Source: Ruegeria halocynthiae
GTDB lineage: Bacteria > Pseudomonadota > Alphaproteobacteria > Rhodobacterales > Rhodobacteraceae
DNA length: 64,000 bases
NCBI RefSeq assembly: GCF_900106805.1
Contig: NZ_FNNP01000001.1
Location: forward strand, 372,001 to 436,000
Direction: 5' to 3'
Below are positions 51,143 through 61,824 of the stretch, piece by piece (position 1 is the first letter of the stretch; each line of letters starts with the position of its first letter). Position numbers and translations under genes: made by a program. Below the pieces are notes generated by a model, which saw nothing but the letters and a program-made list of their open reading frames with translations, searched no databases and was not told where the DNA came from.

Positions 51143-52500
51143 TTCCGTTTCCTCTTTTTCTTCTTCTTTTCGCGCTCCGACGCAATCAGCACATCCTGTG
51201 CCCGTTGCCAACCCGGAGAACCTTCGGGCAGTTGTGCAACAGCCCGTTTAGCATGTATGCCCGCATCCACAAGGCGCCCCTGTAGCGCAAATCGTTCTGC
51301 AGTCACAGTGGACGCCATCCCGTTGTTTCCCACCTTTGAATAAGCAGAGCCGAGATCACGCATGAGCCTGGGATTTCGATAATCCCGGGCCCGTGCCTTT
51401 TCAAGCACTTGCAAGGCTTGCTTCGTCCGCCCGTTGGCCAGCAGGGCGCGCCCGTATCCGGCGAGTATCAGAGCATTGTTGGGGGCCATTTCAACCGCTG
51501 TAGCGTAGGCATCCACAGCTTCACCCACGCGCCGGTTCTCCAGCAGGATCTGACCTTTCAGTTCGTAGAAAAACGGATCGTCGGGTCGAATCTTCAGCGC
51601 ACCGTCGATTGCGGCACGGGCGCGGGACAGGTCACGGTTCTGGTGATGGGCCGCGGCTTCACGCATCAGGCGGATGTCACGATCCTTCTCTTCAGCGGAC
51701 CGGCGCATTGTCCAGGTTGGGGATCGCAGAAAGGCAGACAATTTGCCTTTGACCCGCGCGAACCAGTAGTCGGCATTTGCGTTTTGCTCAGCCTTGTCGC
51801 CGAACTCATCCAGAAACGACTCGGCGGCGCGCAGACGCTCGCGGCTGGTCGGATGTGAGCGCATGTAGGGGTCCTGATTGACCGGGTTCAGCAATTCTTG
51901 CCCAGCAAACTTGCGATGCAGGTTGACCATCCCGCGTGGAGAAATCCCGGCCCAACGCAAATAGCTGGCGGCGCTGCGATCGGCCGAGGCCTCTTCGGCA
52001 CGTGTATGGCCCAGAAAGCTGCGCAGTGCCGAGGCCTGCGTCCCTGCCGCAATACCAGCGGCAGCCTCGCCGCCACCAGCAGCGGCAGTAGCGAGCGCCA
52101 GAAGAGTTCCAAGCTGTGCGTTGCGCTGCGCCGCCCGCAGGTTTTCGGAACGGCGGGCCAGATGACCATTGGCGATATGCGCAGCCTCGTGGGCGATCAC
52201 GGCCTGCAGCATCTCTGGCGTATCAACGGTCAGGATCAGGCCATAGTTCACATAGATGGTGTTGTAGTCGATGACGAACGCGTTGAATGTACCGTCGTTG
52301 ACAATCATAATCCGGACGCGATTGGTGTTCAGGCCAGCGGCCCGCAGGATCGGAAAGGCAAGCTCTTGCAGGCCGTGTTCAATGTCAGGATCACGGATCA
52401 GGCTTTGTGCGCTGGCCTGCATCGCGCTGACCAACCATGTCACTGCCAGCAGCAACACGGCCGGGATTGACGCCAGCCGGGATAAGCGTTCAAAAGCCAT
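51139..52500 (-). CDS. M48-family metallopeptidase with TPR repeats (BepA-like)
   Basis: A 453-residue exported zinc peptidase resembling BepA, which maintains outer-membrane protein assembly. A signal peptide (MAFERLSRLASIPAVLLLAVTWLVSAMQASAQ) is followed by the M48 domain with HEAAHIANGH (HExxH) and the third ligand region TRAEEASADRSA, then TPR-like repeats (RARAAIDGALKIRPDDPFFYELKGQILLENRRVGEAVDAYATAVEMAPNNALILAGYGRALLANGRTKQAL) and a strongly basic tail (KKKKKRKRK). I chose the ATG at 52500; one at 52524 would overlap the divergent gene start. It is coupled to the downstream DsbA-like gene. Confidence 0.9.
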   Translation of the reverse strand: MAFERLSRLASIPAVLLLAVTWLVSAMQASAQSLIRDPDIEHGLQELAFPILRAAGLNTNRVRIMIVNDGTFNAFVIDYNTIYVNYGLILTVDTPEMLQAVIAHEAAHIANGHLARRSENLRAAQRNAQLGTLLALATAAAGGGEAAAGIAAGTQASALRSFLGHTRAEEASADRSAASYLRWAGISPRGMVNLHRKFAGQELLNPVNQDPYMRSHPTSRERLRAAESFLDEFGDKAEQNANADYWFARVKGKLSAFLRSPTWTMRRSAEEKDRDIRLMREAAAHHQNRDLSRARAAIDGALKIRPDDPFFYELKGQILLENRRVGEAVDAYATAVEMAPNNALILAGYGRALLANGRTKQALQVLEKARARDYRNPRLMRDLGSAYSKVGNNGMASTVTAERFALQGRLVDAGIHAKRAVAQLPEGSPGWQRAQDVLIASEREKKKKKRKRK

Positions 52501-52522
52501 GGCTGCAACATGGGAGATGGCC

Positions 52523-53686
52523 ATGAGAAACTCAACCCGTTCCGGGGTCGATCCCTTCATCGTGATGGACGTGATGGAGGCCGCGCGCAAGGCCGAGGAG
52601 GCCGGGCGGCATATCGTTCATATGGAGGTTGGCCAACCGGGGACCGGTGCGCCCAAAGGAGCGACCGAGGCCCTTGCGAAGGCCATGGAACAGGGGCCTT
52701 TGGGGTATACGGTGGCGTTGGGCCTACCCGCGCTTCGGCAACGGATCGCGCAGATGTATGGTGAGTGGTACGACGTTGATCTAAATCCTGAACGGGTGGT
52801 GATCACTCCGGGATCATCTGGTGGATTTCTGCTGGCTTTTACGGCTTTGTTCGATAGCGGCGATCGGGTGGGGATCGGTGCGCCGGGTTATCCGTCTTAT
52901 CGGCAAATTCTCAAAGCTCTGGGATTGGTGCCGGTCGACCTGCCCACCGCGCCGGAAAACCGGTTGCAACCGGTGCCTGTCGATTTTGCGGGGCTTGATT
53001 TGCAGGGATTGATGGTCGCCTCACCCGCCAACCCCACAGGAACGATGCTGGATCATGACGCGATGCAGACATTGATCGAGGCTGCACACGGGCAGGGCGC
53101 ATCGTTCATCAGTGACGAGATTTATCACGGGCTGGAATACGAAGCCAAAGCCGTCACCGCGCTGGAACTGACGGATGAGTGCTATGTGATCAATTCGTTT
53201 TCCAAGTATTTCTCGATGACGGGCTGGCGGGTTGGCTGGATGGTCGTGCCTGAAGATCAAGCGCGCGTGGTTGAGCGTATTGCCCAGAACATGTTCATCT
53301 GCGCCCCTCATGCAAGCCAGGTGGCGGCATTGGCCGCGATGGATTGCGAGGAAGAACTTCAGGCCAATCTGGATGTCTATCGTCGCAATCGTCTTCTGAT
53401 GCTCGAAGGCTTACCCAAAGCTGGGTTCACCAAAATTGCACCGCCAGATGGGGCGTTTTACGTCTACGCGGATGTCTCGGAATTGACCGATGACAGCCGG
53501 TCCTTTGCGGCCGAGATACTCGACAACGCCAGAGTTGCAGTGACTCCGGGGTTGGATTTTGATCCGGTGCGTGGGCACACGACGCTGCGGTTTTCCTATG
53601 CGCGCTCGACCGAAGACATTCAGGACGGGCTGGATCGGTTGCGGCGCTTCATGGCCGAACGGGGTGTGATCTCGGAAACGGTCTAA
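52523..53686 (+). CDS. PLP-dependent aminotransferase, class I/II
   Basis: A 387-residue fold-type I aminotransferase. Conserved parts: HMEVGQPGTGAPKGATEAL, ITPGSSGGFLLAFTALFDSGDRVGIGAPGYPSYRQIL, SPANPTGTMLD, FISDEIYHGLEYE, the PLP Lys in NSFSKYFSMTGWRVGWMV, and the substrate Arg in LRFSYARST. It is of the aspartate/aromatic type; the amino acid substrate cannot be fixed by eye. The ATG at 52523 has GGGAG 6 nt upstream; ATGs upstream in frame lack spacing. Only 22 nt separate it from the divergent M48 start codon, so both promoters lie inside the opposite gene. Confidence 0.9.
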   Translation: MRNSTRSGVDPFIVMDVMEAARKAEEAGRHIVHMEVGQPGTGAPKGATEALAKAMEQGPLGYTVALGLPALRQRIAQMYGEWYDVDLNPERVVITPGSSGGFLLAFTALFDSGDRVGIGAPGYPSYRQILKALGLVPVDLPTAPENRLQPVPVDFAGLDLQGLMVASPANPTGTMLDHDAMQTLIEAAHGQGASFISDEIYHGLEYEAKAVTALELTDECYVINSFSKYFSMTGWRVGWMVVPEDQARVVERIAQNMFICAPHASQVAALAAMDCEEELQANLDVYRRNRLLMLEGLPKAGFTKIAPPDGAFYVYADVSELTDDSRSFAAEILDNARVAVTPGLDFDPVRGHTTLRFSYARSTEDIQDGLDRLRRFMAERGVISETV

Positions 53687-53752
53687 AGCGTTCACAAAGG
53701 CAGGGGATTGCTATAGGGTCTGCCACAAACGATCTCGGGATAACTTGAGGCC

Positions 53753-54973
53753 ATGAGCAGGATTTTCTACGCACTCGCCCTGATCTGGGCGCTGACCGGT
53801 GCTGCTGTCGCGCAGGACTTCAGCGCGCTTGCGCGTGCTCTTCCAGACCAAAGCCGCATCGTTGATGAGGGCAACACCGGGGTACGGGTCGAACTTGGTC
53901 TTAGCCAGGGCGTACCATACCGCGTTTTTACACTGCGCGATCCCTACCGCATGGTACTGGATTTTCAAGAGGTCGACTGGTCAGGTCTGAAGCGCGAGGC
54001 TTTCCTGCAAAGCAGTCGTATCAGCGGTGTCCAGTTTGGGGCCTATGTTCCCGGCTGGTCGCGTTTGGTGCTAGAGCTTGGTGCTCCGTTGGCGGTGGAA
54101 ACCGCCGATCTGCGGGTTGATCAGGCGACGGGCGCCGCGCATTTGTCCTTGCACCTGAAAGGGATCGATTTTGACAGTTTCGCGGCCAGTGCGGGCGCAC
54201 CCCGCCAGCCGGGATGGGACCTGCCGGAACCTGCAGTGACACTGGCGGTGCCTCGACGCGCAGGTGAACATGCTTTGCGTGTCATGCTGGATCCAGGTCA
54301 CGGAGGCATTGATCCAGGCGCTGAAGTCGCTGATGCAAATGAAAAAACCCTGATGTTGACTTTCGCCCGCGAACTGCGCGAGGCGCTGTTGCGTAGCGGT
54401 GATTTCGAAGTGGTTATGACCCGTGTTGACGATCAGTTCGTATCACTGGAACGGCGCATCGCATTGGCGCATCGGGCCGGGGCAGACGTGTTCATTTCGT
54501 TGCACGCGGATTCGTTGTCCGAAGGGTTGGCGCATGGGGCGGTGGTCTACACGCTGTCGGATGAGGCGTCGGACGTAGCCAGCCAGAAATTGGCCGAACG
54601 GCATGACCGGGGTGATTTGATTGCGGGCATTGATCTGAGTGGTGCAGATGATCAGGTGGCCGATGTGTTGCTGGATTTGGCTCGGCAAGAGACCAAACCA
54701 CGCAGCAACGCGATGGCGCGCTCGTTGGTCGATGGCATGTCGCAGCAGGGCGGCCCAATGAATCGTCGCCCGCTGCGTTCTGCATCGTTTTCGGTGTTGA
54801 AGGCCGCTGATATTCCATCGGTTTTGGTTGAGCTGGGATTTTTGTCCAGCCCACGCGATTTCAAGAACATCTCTGATCCGGAGTGGCGGGCATCCATGGC
54901 CCGCGGTCTCGTGCAGGGGCTTGAGAACTGGCGTCAGGACGATCTGGTAAAGCGCTCCCTGATCGGGCAATAA
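53753..54973 (+). CDS. amiC: N-acetylmuramoyl-L-alanine amidase AmiC-type
   Basis: A 406-residue periplasmic amidase that removes stem peptides from peptidoglycan during cell separation. The signal peptide is MSRIFYALALIWALTGAAVAQ, then an AMIN domain (about 40-140) that targets septal wall, and an Amidase_3 domain with zinc ligands H183 (DPGHGG), E197 and H251 (SLHADS), plus catalytic E360 (VELGFLSS). It is codirectional with mrcA about 95 nt downstream. Confidence 0.95.
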   Translation: MSRIFYALALIWALTGAAVAQDFSALARALPDQSRIVDEGNTGVRVELGLSQGVPYRVFTLRDPYRMVLDFQEVDWSGLKREAFLQSSRISGVQFGAYVPGWSRLVLELGAPLAVETADLRVDQATGAAHLSLHLKGIDFDSFAASAGAPRQPGWDLPEPAVTLAVPRRAGEHALRVMLDPGHGGIDPGAEVADANEKTLMLTFARELREALLRSGDFEVVMTRVDDQFVSLERRIALAHRAGADVFISLHADSLSEGLAHGAVVYTLSDEASDVASQKLAERHDRGDLIAGIDLSGADDQVADVLLDLARQETKPRSNAMARSLVDGMSQQGGPMNRRPLRSASFSVLKAADIPSVLVELGFLSSPRDFKNISDPEWRASMARGLVQGLENWRQDDLVKRSLIGQ

Positions 54974-55068
54974 CGCTGCGGCGCAAAATAGCCATTGTAG
55001 CCTTTCGTGTTTTGACCCTGCGGGGGGGCGACACTATATAGGCTTCACCGCGAGTAAAAGGCAGTAAC

Positions 55069-57555
55069 GTGATCCGGTTCATTCTTTCGTTTTTCGGGGC
55101 AATCTTCAGCCTCGTAACCTTGGGTATTTTCATGGCGGCGCTGGTGATCGGCGCGGTGTTTTGGATGTATGGGCGCGACCTGCCCAGCCACGAGTCACTG
55201 GCGCAATACAAGCCGCCGACGATCAGCCGGATATACTCGGGTGAAGGTCAGCTGATTGATGAATTCGCGCAGGAACGCCGCCTGTTCACCCCGTCCGAGG
55301 AAATCCCCGATCTGGTGAAACAGGCGTTTATTTCGGCGGAAGACAAGAATTTCTACACCCACCAGGGCTATGACCCGCGCGGGATCATCGCGGCAGGGGT
55401 CGAGGCGGTGCGTTCGAAGGGCGAAACTGTCCGTGGTGCATCGACGATCACACAGCAGGTGATGAAAAACTTCTTGCTGTCAGGCGACCGCCGGGCTGAG
55501 CGCAAGATCAAGGAGATCATCCTCGCCACCCGGCTCGAGGATACGCTCGACAAGGAACAGATCCTCGAACTTTATATGAACGAGATCTTTCTGGGCCAGA
55601 ACTCCTATGGGGTGACTGCTGCGGCGCAGACCTATTTCAACAAGACGCTGCAAGAACTGGCCCCGCATGAGGCTGCGATGCTGGCAGCAATGCCCAAGGC
55701 ACCATCGGATTATCATCCGGTCCGGCAGAAAGAACGCCTGTTGAATCGCCGCAACTATGTGCTGCGTGAAATGCAGCAGAACGGCTATATCGATAAGGAG
55801 GCCTATGAGGTCGAGGTTGAGATGCCTCTGCGCTCGGTCCAGAATGGCGATTTTGAAAGCTTCCGCACAGCGCTGCCGCCGCGTGATTACTTCACTGACG
55901 AAATCCGCCGCCAGCTAAGTGAAGACTTCGGTGAGGGTGAATTCTTTACCGGTGGATTCACCGTGCGCGCCTCGGTGGACGAACAGATGCAGGTCGAAGC
56001 CGCCAAGGCCCTGCGCACGGCTTTGCAGAAATACGACCGCTCGCGCGGGAAATGGCGGGGCACCGGTGAAGTGATCCCCGAAGAGAAACTGGCGGATGAG
56101 GCGCAATGGCGCGAGGCGTTGGCGATCATGGAAATCCCACGGGACGTGGTGTTGCCGACGCAATGGCATCCCGCTGTCGTACTGAACGTGGTCGAGCAAT
56201 CCCTGACCGTTGGCATCGAGGACGGTCCTGCAGACGGTGTAATCCCTCGCGAGGACATTAAGTGGATGCAGGGTGATTTCGCAGCCAATTTCAAACGCGG
56301 TGATGTTATTCTTGTGATGGCCGGGGAAGAGGGCCAGTGGTCCGCCCGTCAGGTGCCCGAAGTACAGGGCGGCTTTGTCGCAATGGACGTGAATTCGGGC
56401 CGTGTTCTGGCGATGCAGGGTGGCTTCTCATACCAGGACACGGTGTTCAACCGCGCCACTCAGGCGCAGCGCCAGCCTGGCTCTAGCTTCAAGCCGTTTG
56501 TTTATGCTGCGGCTCTGGACAGCGGATACAGCCCCGCCACCATTGTTGTGGATGCGCCGATCGAAGTGAATACTCCTCAGGGCCTATGGCGCCCCAAGAA
56601 CTCGACCAACAAGTTCTATGGCCCAACGCCTTTGCGTACCGGGATCGAACAATCGCGGAACCTGATGACCATCCGCTTGGCGCAGGAAATCACCATGCCC
56701 GTCGTTGCAGGCTATGCCGAGCGGTTTGGCGTCTACGACCGGATGGGTGCATTCCTTGCAAACTCACTGGGGTCCGAAGAGACCACGCTTTACAAGATGG
56801 TTGCTGCCTATGCGATGTTTGCCAATGGCGGCGAACGGGTGGAACCCACCCTTGTTGATCGTATTCAGGATCGGTTCGGCAAGACGATCTATCGTCATGA
56901 CGACCGCCAATGCCTGGATTGTAGTTCCAGCTGGCTTGAACCGGACGAAGCCCCGCAGATTGTCACCGACCGCAGTCAGGTTATGGATGCGATCACTGCC
57001 TATCAGCTGACGTCGATGATGAAAGGCGTGGTGGATCGCGGAACGGCTTCGAGAGTTGTCAATCTGCCGGTGCCCACCGCGGGCAAGACCGGCACGACCA
57101 ACGAGTCCAAGGATGCCTGGTTTATCGGTTTCACGTCGAACATTGTCGCCGGTTGCTACATCGGCTATGACCGCCCGCGCCCGATGGGGCGGGGGGCTTA
57201 TGGTGGCACCTTGTGCGGCCCGGTCTTCCAGGGCTTCATGGAAAAAGCGGTCGAGAAATACGGCGGTGGCCCATTCGAGGTTCCCCCCGGTGGACACTTC
57301 ATCAAGATTGACCGGTTCAGTGGCGCGCGCTTGCCCGAGGATGCCAGCGGCGACTATGTCGTGGCCGAGTACTTCCGCGACGGCGTGGATGGTTTCATCG
57401 ACCGCGTTTACGACGGTGGTTTTGCGATGGGTTCGGATCTGCCGCTGTTTGAGGAAGCCAGCTCGGGCCGTCAGGTGACCACCTCGACCGGTGACACGAT
57501 CACGGTTGGCCCTAATGCCAGTCAGGGTGACCTGCAGGGTGGCGGGCTTTACTAA
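55069..57555 (+). CDS. mrcA: Penicillin-binding protein 1A
   Basis: An 828-residue bifunctional class A PBP that polymerises and cross-links peptidoglycan. It has a membrane helix (about 4-33), a GT51 domain with catalytic E91 in SAEDKNFYTHQG and TITQQVMKNFLL, an OB-like linker (about 310-430), and a transpeptidase domain with S472-x-x-K475 (PGSSFKPF), SRN in EQSRNLMT, and K673-TGT. It starts at a GTG at 55069 after AAAAGGC. A TATATA box lies just upstream at about 55036, suggesting its own promoter. Confidence 0.96.
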   Translation: MIRFILSFFGAIFSLVTLGIFMAALVIGAVFWMYGRDLPSHESLAQYKPPTISRIYSGEGQLIDEFAQERRLFTPSEEIPDLVKQAFISAEDKNFYTHQGYDPRGIIAAGVEAVRSKGETVRGASTITQQVMKNFLLSGDRRAERKIKEIILATRLEDTLDKEQILELYMNEIFLGQNSYGVTAAAQTYFNKTLQELAPHEAAMLAAMPKAPSDYHPVRQKERLLNRRNYVLREMQQNGYIDKEAYEVEVEMPLRSVQNGDFESFRTALPPRDYFTDEIRRQLSEDFGEGEFFTGGFTVRASVDEQMQVEAAKALRTALQKYDRSRGKWRGTGEVIPEEKLADEAQWREALAIMEIPRDVVLPTQWHPAVVLNVVEQSLTVGIEDGPADGVIPREDIKWMQGDFAANFKRGDVILVMAGEEGQWSARQVPEVQGGFVAMDVNSGRVLAMQGGFSYQDTVFNRATQAQRQPGSSFKPFVYAAALDSGYSPATIVVDAPIEVNTPQGLWRPKNSTNKFYGPTPLRTGIEQSRNLMTIRLAQEITMPVVAGYAERFGVYDRMGAFLANSLGSEETTLYKMVAAYAMFANGGERVEPTLVDRIQDRFGKTIYRHDDRQCLDCSSSWLEPDEAPQIVTDRSQVMDAITAYQLTSMMKGVVDRGTASRVVNLPVPTAGKTGTTNESKDAWFIGFTSNIVAGCYIGYDRPRPMGRGAYGGTLCGPVFQGFMEKAVEKYGGGPFEVPPGGHFIKIDRFSGARLPEDASGDYVVAEYFRDGVDGFIDRVYDGGFAMGSDLPLFEEASSGRQVTTSTGDTITVGPNASQGDLQGGGLY

Positions 57556-57643
57556 CCGCCCAAGTTTCCCGGTTTAGTCGTCTTGTGGTGGCCTGCACCT
57601 CTTGCTATCACGCAAGCCTGATTGAGCAAGTTGGGACCTGACC

Positions 57644-58771
57644 ATGCGCGCCGAAACCCAGAATATCGTGGCGGAAATCGAAAAGTCGCTGGAGCTGCTG
57701 GCGCAGCGCATGGACTATGAAACCGCACCGCACCGGTTGGAGGAATTCAACGCGCGTGTCGAAGACCCGAACCTGTGGGACAATCCCGAGAACGCGCAGA
57801 AACTGATGCGCGAGCGTCAGATGCTGGTCGATGCAATCGAAACCTACGAATCCATCAAAACCGATCTCAGCGACAATATCGAACTGATCGAGCTGGGTGA
57901 GATGGAAGAGGACGAAGAGGTCGTCACTGACGCCGAAGGCGCGATCAAAAAGCTGCAGTCGAAAGCGGCCAAGAAAGAGCTTGAGGCGCTGCTGGATGGT
58001 GAGGCGGACGGCAACGATACCTTCCTTGAGATAAATTCGGGCGCTGGCGGCACGGAAAGCTGTGACTGGGCTTCGATGTTGGCCCGTATGTATGTCCGCT
58101 GGGCTGAGAAAAAGGGTTATACTGTCGAGCTGCAATCCGAGACGTCAGGCGAAGAGGCCGGGATCAAATCCGCTGCCTACAAGATTTCCGGTCACAACGC
58201 TTATGGCTGGCTGAAATCCGAAAGTGGCGTGCATCGGTTGGTGCGGATTTCGCCCTTCGACTCGGCGGCCAAGCGGCATACGTCGTTCAGCTCGGTCTGG
58301 GTTTATCCGGTAGTAGACGACAACATCGAGATTGAGGTCAATCCGGCCGATATTCGTGTGGATACCTATCGTTCTTCGGGTGCGGGTGGTCAGCACGTGA
58401 ACACCACAGACTCGGCGGTTCGGATCACGCATATTCCAACCGGCATCGTCGTGACCAGTTCCGAGAAGTCGCAGCATCAGAACCGCGACATCGCCATGAA
58501 AGCGCTGAAATCGCGGCTGTATCAACAAGAGCTTGATCGCAGAAACGCCGAGATCAATGCCGCGCATGAGGCCAAAGGAGATGCGGGCTGGGGCAACCAG
58601 ATCCGATCTTACGTGTTGCAGCCCTATCAGATGGTCAAGGACCTGCGGACCAATCACGAGACATCGGACACCAAAGGCGTGCTGGACGGTGATCTTGATG
58701 GGTTCATGGGGGCGACACTGGCCTTGAACGTCTCAGGCAAAAGCCGTTCCGAGGCGCAGGGCGAAGACTAA
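57644..58771 (+). CDS. prfB: Peptide chain release factor 2
   Basis: A 375-residue RF2 that terminates translation at UAA and UGA. The stop-codon-recognition tripeptide is S203-P204-F205 and the catalytic GGQ is G248-G249-Q250 in GAGGQHVN. The reading frame is continuous: the programmed +1 frameshift with internal UGA that regulates RF2 in E. coli is absent, as in various alphaproteobacteria. It starts 88 nt after mrcA and is directly followed by an M50-like gene at a TTG. Confidence 0.97.
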   Translation: MRAETQNIVAEIEKSLELLAQRMDYETAPHRLEEFNARVEDPNLWDNPENAQKLMRERQMLVDAIETYESIKTDLSDNIELIELGEMEEDEEVVTDAEGAIKKLQSKAAKKELEALLDGEADGNDTFLEINSGAGGTESCDWASMLARMYVRWAEKKGYTVELQSETSGEEAGIKSAAYKISGHNAYGWLKSESGVHRLVRISPFDSAAKRHTSFSSVWVYPVVDDNIEIEVNPADIRVDTYRSSGAGGQHVNTTDSAVRITHIPTGIVVTSSEKSQHQNRDIAMKALKSRLYQQELDRRNAEINAAHEAKGDAGWGNQIRSYVLQPYQMVKDLRTNHETSDTKGVLDGDLDGFMGATLALNVSGKSRSEAQGED

Positions 58772-59425
58772 TTGCGGCAGCACCTGACCTCTGCGGCGAA
58801 CCTGATCAAAGGTCATTGGCAACTGATCGTCATGGTCGCGTTGGTGTTTGTGTTCTGGAACTCACCAGTTGTTTTGCCCTTAAAAATTCTGACTGTGTTC
58901 CTGCACGAGCTGTCACACGCGCTGGCCGTAGTCCTGACTGGTGGCTCGGTCGAAAGCTTCTCGGTTTCTCCACAACAGGGTGGTCTGGTGATCGGACGAG
59001 GCGGCAATCGGTTTATCAGCCTGTCCGCCGGATATCTGGGGTCGCTATTGCTTGGCATGGGCCTGCTGGCGATCGCATTGCGCACAAATACGGACCGGGT
59101 TGCGCTCGGCCTATTTGGCGGCGTCATGCTGGTGGTGACGATGCTCTATATCCGTGATCCGTTTGCCATTGTTTTCTGTGCTGGCAGCGGAGCGGTGATG
59201 CTGGCCATCGCCTGGTACCTTAGTCGCAACCTATGTGACCAGATTCTGCGGGTCATCGGCCTGACCAGCATGATCTACGTTCCGTTCGACATTTTCGACG
59301 ATACGATCCGGCGTTCAGGCTTGCGGTCAGATGCCTACATGTTGGCCGAAGAGTTCGGAGGAACAACCATGTTGTGGGGCGGGCTGTGGCTGGTACTGAG
59401 CATTGTCATGATCTTTTCTGCCTGA
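58772..59425 (+). CDS. M50-type membrane metalloprotease-like protein
   Basis: A 217-residue integral membrane protein with about six helices and a zinc-type motif HELSH in LTVFLHELSHALAVVLTGG, as in M50B-like site-2 proteases. A possible third ligand Asp lies in the C-terminal half (YVPFDIFDDTI). The TTG at 58772 follows the prfB TAA directly, so translation is likely coupled. The substrate is unknown; small M50B-like proteins are common in bacteria. Confidence 0.8.
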   Translation: MRQHLTSAANLIKGHWQLIVMVALVFVFWNSPVVLPLKILTVFLHELSHALAVVLTGGSVESFSVSPQQGGLVIGRGGNRFISLSAGYLGSLLLGMGLLAIALRTNTDRVALGLFGGVMLVVTMLYIRDPFAIVFCAGSGAVMLAIAWYLSRNLCDQILRVIGLTSMIYVPFDIFDDTIRRSGLRSDAYMLAEEFGGTTMLWGGLWLVLSIVMIFSA

Positions 59426-59595
59426 AAAACATGCTGGGCCGCGACAGCAACATCCGGTTCGACATCCGGGTCAGGTAAAAACCTTCTGTGGGCTTCGTGT
59501 ACGGCGCAACGCCGAAAAGATACATCTAAACAGTGGCTTTAAATGGTCTTTCCACGAGGCTAGGCTGATGATGAGCAGCCAAGGGAACAAGCCAC

Positions 59596-60993
59596 ATGGA
59601 TTTGACCAGAGCATCCGCTAAGGACACCCTAGATGGTTTGTCCAATCGCCAGCTTTCAGCGGCTGACCTGATGCGCGCGACCCTGGATCGGATCTCGGAA
59701 GTGAACGCTCAGGTGAACGCGATTGTCGCGCTGCGAAATGAAGAGGACCTGATGGCCGAAGCGCAAAAGGCAGATGCCGCGCCCGCACGTGGCCCTCTGC
59801 ATGGGTTGCCAATTGCGGTCAAAGATCTGGTGAATGTGGCAGGCATTGCATCGACACAGGGGTCTCTGATTTTCAAGGATTACATTCCGCAAGCTGACGA
59901 TCTGCTGGCCGCCAGATTGCGGGCAGCCGGGGCGATCTTGATTGGTAAGACCAACACGCCGGAATTCGGGTTAGGCTCGCATACGTTCAACCCCGTCTAT
60001 GGCGCAACCTGTAACCCCTATGATTCCGCGCGATCGTGTGGTGGGTCCTCCGGAGGCGCGGCGGTGGCATTGGCAACGGGGATGCTGGCGCTGGCAGACG
60101 GGTCCGACATGATGGGCAGCCTGCGCAATCCGGCGGCGTGGAACAATGTCTATGGCTTCCGACCAAGTTGGGGCCGGGTTCCATCGGAACCGGCAGGGGA
60201 CAGCTATCTGCATCAGCTTTCGACACTCGGGCCGATGGCGCGCAGCCCCGAGGATATCGGGATTTTGCTTGACGTACTGTCCGGCCCTGATCCCAGAGTT
60301 CCACTGAGTGTGGACCACCCCAAAGTGTCGCCCGTACACGCGGCCGATCTGACAGATATGCGGATCGGATGGCTGGGCGACTGGGGTGGCGCATTCCCGT
60401 GCGAAGCCGGCATTCTAAAGCTTTGCCGCGACGCGCTGGATGCATTCGAGGGATGTGGCGCGCGTGTCGACACCCTTGCACCCCCTTTTGATGCCGAACT
60501 GATCTGGGAAAGCTGGATCACGCTGCGCTCCTGGAGCGTCGCCACTGGGCTGGAACCACTGGCCGAGCACGAAGGGGTATTCAAGGACACGGCCCGATGG
60601 GAGTTGGAGCGCGGACTGGCGTTCAGCGCGATGGATGTACACCGCGCCAGCGTCATCCGGTCAGACTGGTACAGGCGAGCGGCAGAGTTGTTCGTCGACT
60701 ATGATGCGTTAGTTTTGCCTGCAGCACAGGTCTGGCCGTTTGAGATCGAAAAGCCGTACCCGACCGAGATTGAAGGGCAGGGCATGGATACCTATCATCG
60801 CTGGATGCAGGTCGTCACACCGGTCAGTTTGCTGGGTCTGCCCTGTCTGGGCGCACCTGCGGGGTTCGGGGCGGCTGGATTGCCGATGGGGCTGCAGATA
60901 TTTGGCCCGCGTGGCTCGGATGCACGGATGCTGTCGATGGGCGCGGCCTATCATGCCGAAACGCAATGGCCGCAGAAACGACCCGCCTTGTAG
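59596..60993 (+). CDS. Amidase signature-family hydrolase
   Basis: A 465-residue Ser-cisSer-Lys amidase. The triad is K76 (AVKDLVN), cis-Ser in CGGSSGGAA (151-152) and nucleophile S175. The nucleophile motif reads [13 protein letters not shown] instead of the commoner GSDTGGSIR, so the oxyanion-hole neighbours are altered. It is not a clear GatA: no gatB or gatC is near. It probably hydrolyses small amides. It has a 28-nt gap to the DUF2189 gene. Confidence 0.9.
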   Translation: MDLTRASAKDTLDGLSNRQLSAADLMRATLDRISEVNAQVNAIVALRNEEDLMAEAQKADAAPARGPLHGLPIAVKDLVNVAGIASTQGSLIFKDYIPQADDLLAARLRAAGAILIGKTNTPEFGLGSHTFNPVYGATCNPYDSARSCGGSSGGAAVALATGMLALADGSDMMGSLRNPAAWNNVYGFRPSWGRVPSEPAGDSYLHQLSTLGPMARSPEDIGILLDVLSGPDPRVPLSVDHPKVSPVHAADLTDMRIGWLGDWGGAFPCEAGILKLCRDALDAFEGCGARVDTLAPPFDAELIWESWITLRSWSVATGLEPLAEHEGVFKDTARWELERGLAFSAMDVHRASVIRSDWYRRAAELFVDYDALVLPAAQVWPFEIEKPYPTEIEGQGMDTYHRWMQVVTPVSLLGLPCLGAPAGFGAAGLPMGLQIFGPRGSDARMLSMGAAYHAETQWPQKRPAL

Positions 60994-61021
60994 CATGATC
61001 ACCCGGGAGGAGAGAACAAGA

Positions 61022-61813
61022 ATGGACAAACCCTTTGGTGTGCCGACACTGAAACCCGTCGATGCCGAGATGCTGAAAGAGGCGCTGCGCCGGGCCTGGC
61101 GGGATTATCGCCGCGCGCCGCTCTTCGGCCTTCTGTTTGCAGGTTTCTATGTGTTGGCGGGGTGGCTGATGGCGTGGGTTACGCTGATGACGGGAACGTC
61201 GTTCTGGCTGGTGCTGGCCGCGATCGGGTTTCCGTTGATTGGCCCGTTCGCCGCCGTGGGTCTTTACGAGATATCTCATCGGCTGGAACAGGGCGACCCG
61301 CTGAACCCCGGCGCGATCTTTGGTGTTGTCATACAGCAAAGCCGCAGGCAACTGCCGTCGATTTGCGCCATTATCGTAGTGATATTCCTGTTCTGGTTCT
61401 TTCTCGGTCATATGATCTTTGCCCTGTTCATGGGGCTGTCGACTATGACCAACATCTCGTCATCGTTCGAGGTATTCCTGACCCCGAATGGGTTGACCAT
61501 GTTAGCCCTAGGCACGCTTGTCGGGGCCATTTTTGCGATCATTCTGTATATGATTACGGTGCTTTCGATCCCCATGCTGCTGGATCGCGAGCTGGATTTC
61601 GTGACCGCAATGATCTCTAGCTTTGGTTACGTCAAAGCGAATATGCAAGTCATGTTGGGATGGGGCGCATTCATTGCCATCACGACATTTTTGGCCATGA
61701 TACCATGGTTTCTGGGCCTGTTTATCATTCTGCCTCTGCTGGGTCATGCAAGCTGGCATCTTTATCGCCTGATCACCGAAAATGGCGGCGCTGACGTGCA
61801 CAAACCTGCTTGA
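61022..61813 (+). CDS. DUF2189 integral membrane protein
   Basis: A 263-residue protein with about six membrane helices ([22 protein letters not shown]-like first segment, last [32 protein letters not shown]) matching the DUF2189 family: [49 protein letters not shown] and [32 protein letters not shown]. Function unknown. The ATG at 61022 has GGGAGGAG upstream. Probably cotranscribed with the amidase. Confidence 0.88.
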   Translation: MDKPFGVPTLKPVDAEMLKEALRRAWRDYRRAPLFGLLFAGFYVLAGWLMAWVTLMTGTSFWLVLAAIGFPLIGPFAAVGLYEISHRLEQGDPLNPGAIFGVVIQQSRRQLPSICAIIVVIFLFWFFLGHMIFALFMGLSTMTNISSSFEVFLTPNGLTMLALGTLVGAIFAIILYMITVLSIPMLLDRELDFVTAMISSFGYVKANMQVMLGWGAFIAITTFLAMIPWFLGLFIILPLLGHASWHLYRLITENGGADVHKPA

Positions 61814-61824
61814 TCCGGGCGAAT

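Noticed and set aside
57644-57760. Programmed frameshift in prfB
   Set aside because: The frame is continuous from ATG to stop with no in-frame UGA near codon 25, so no frameshift is needed.
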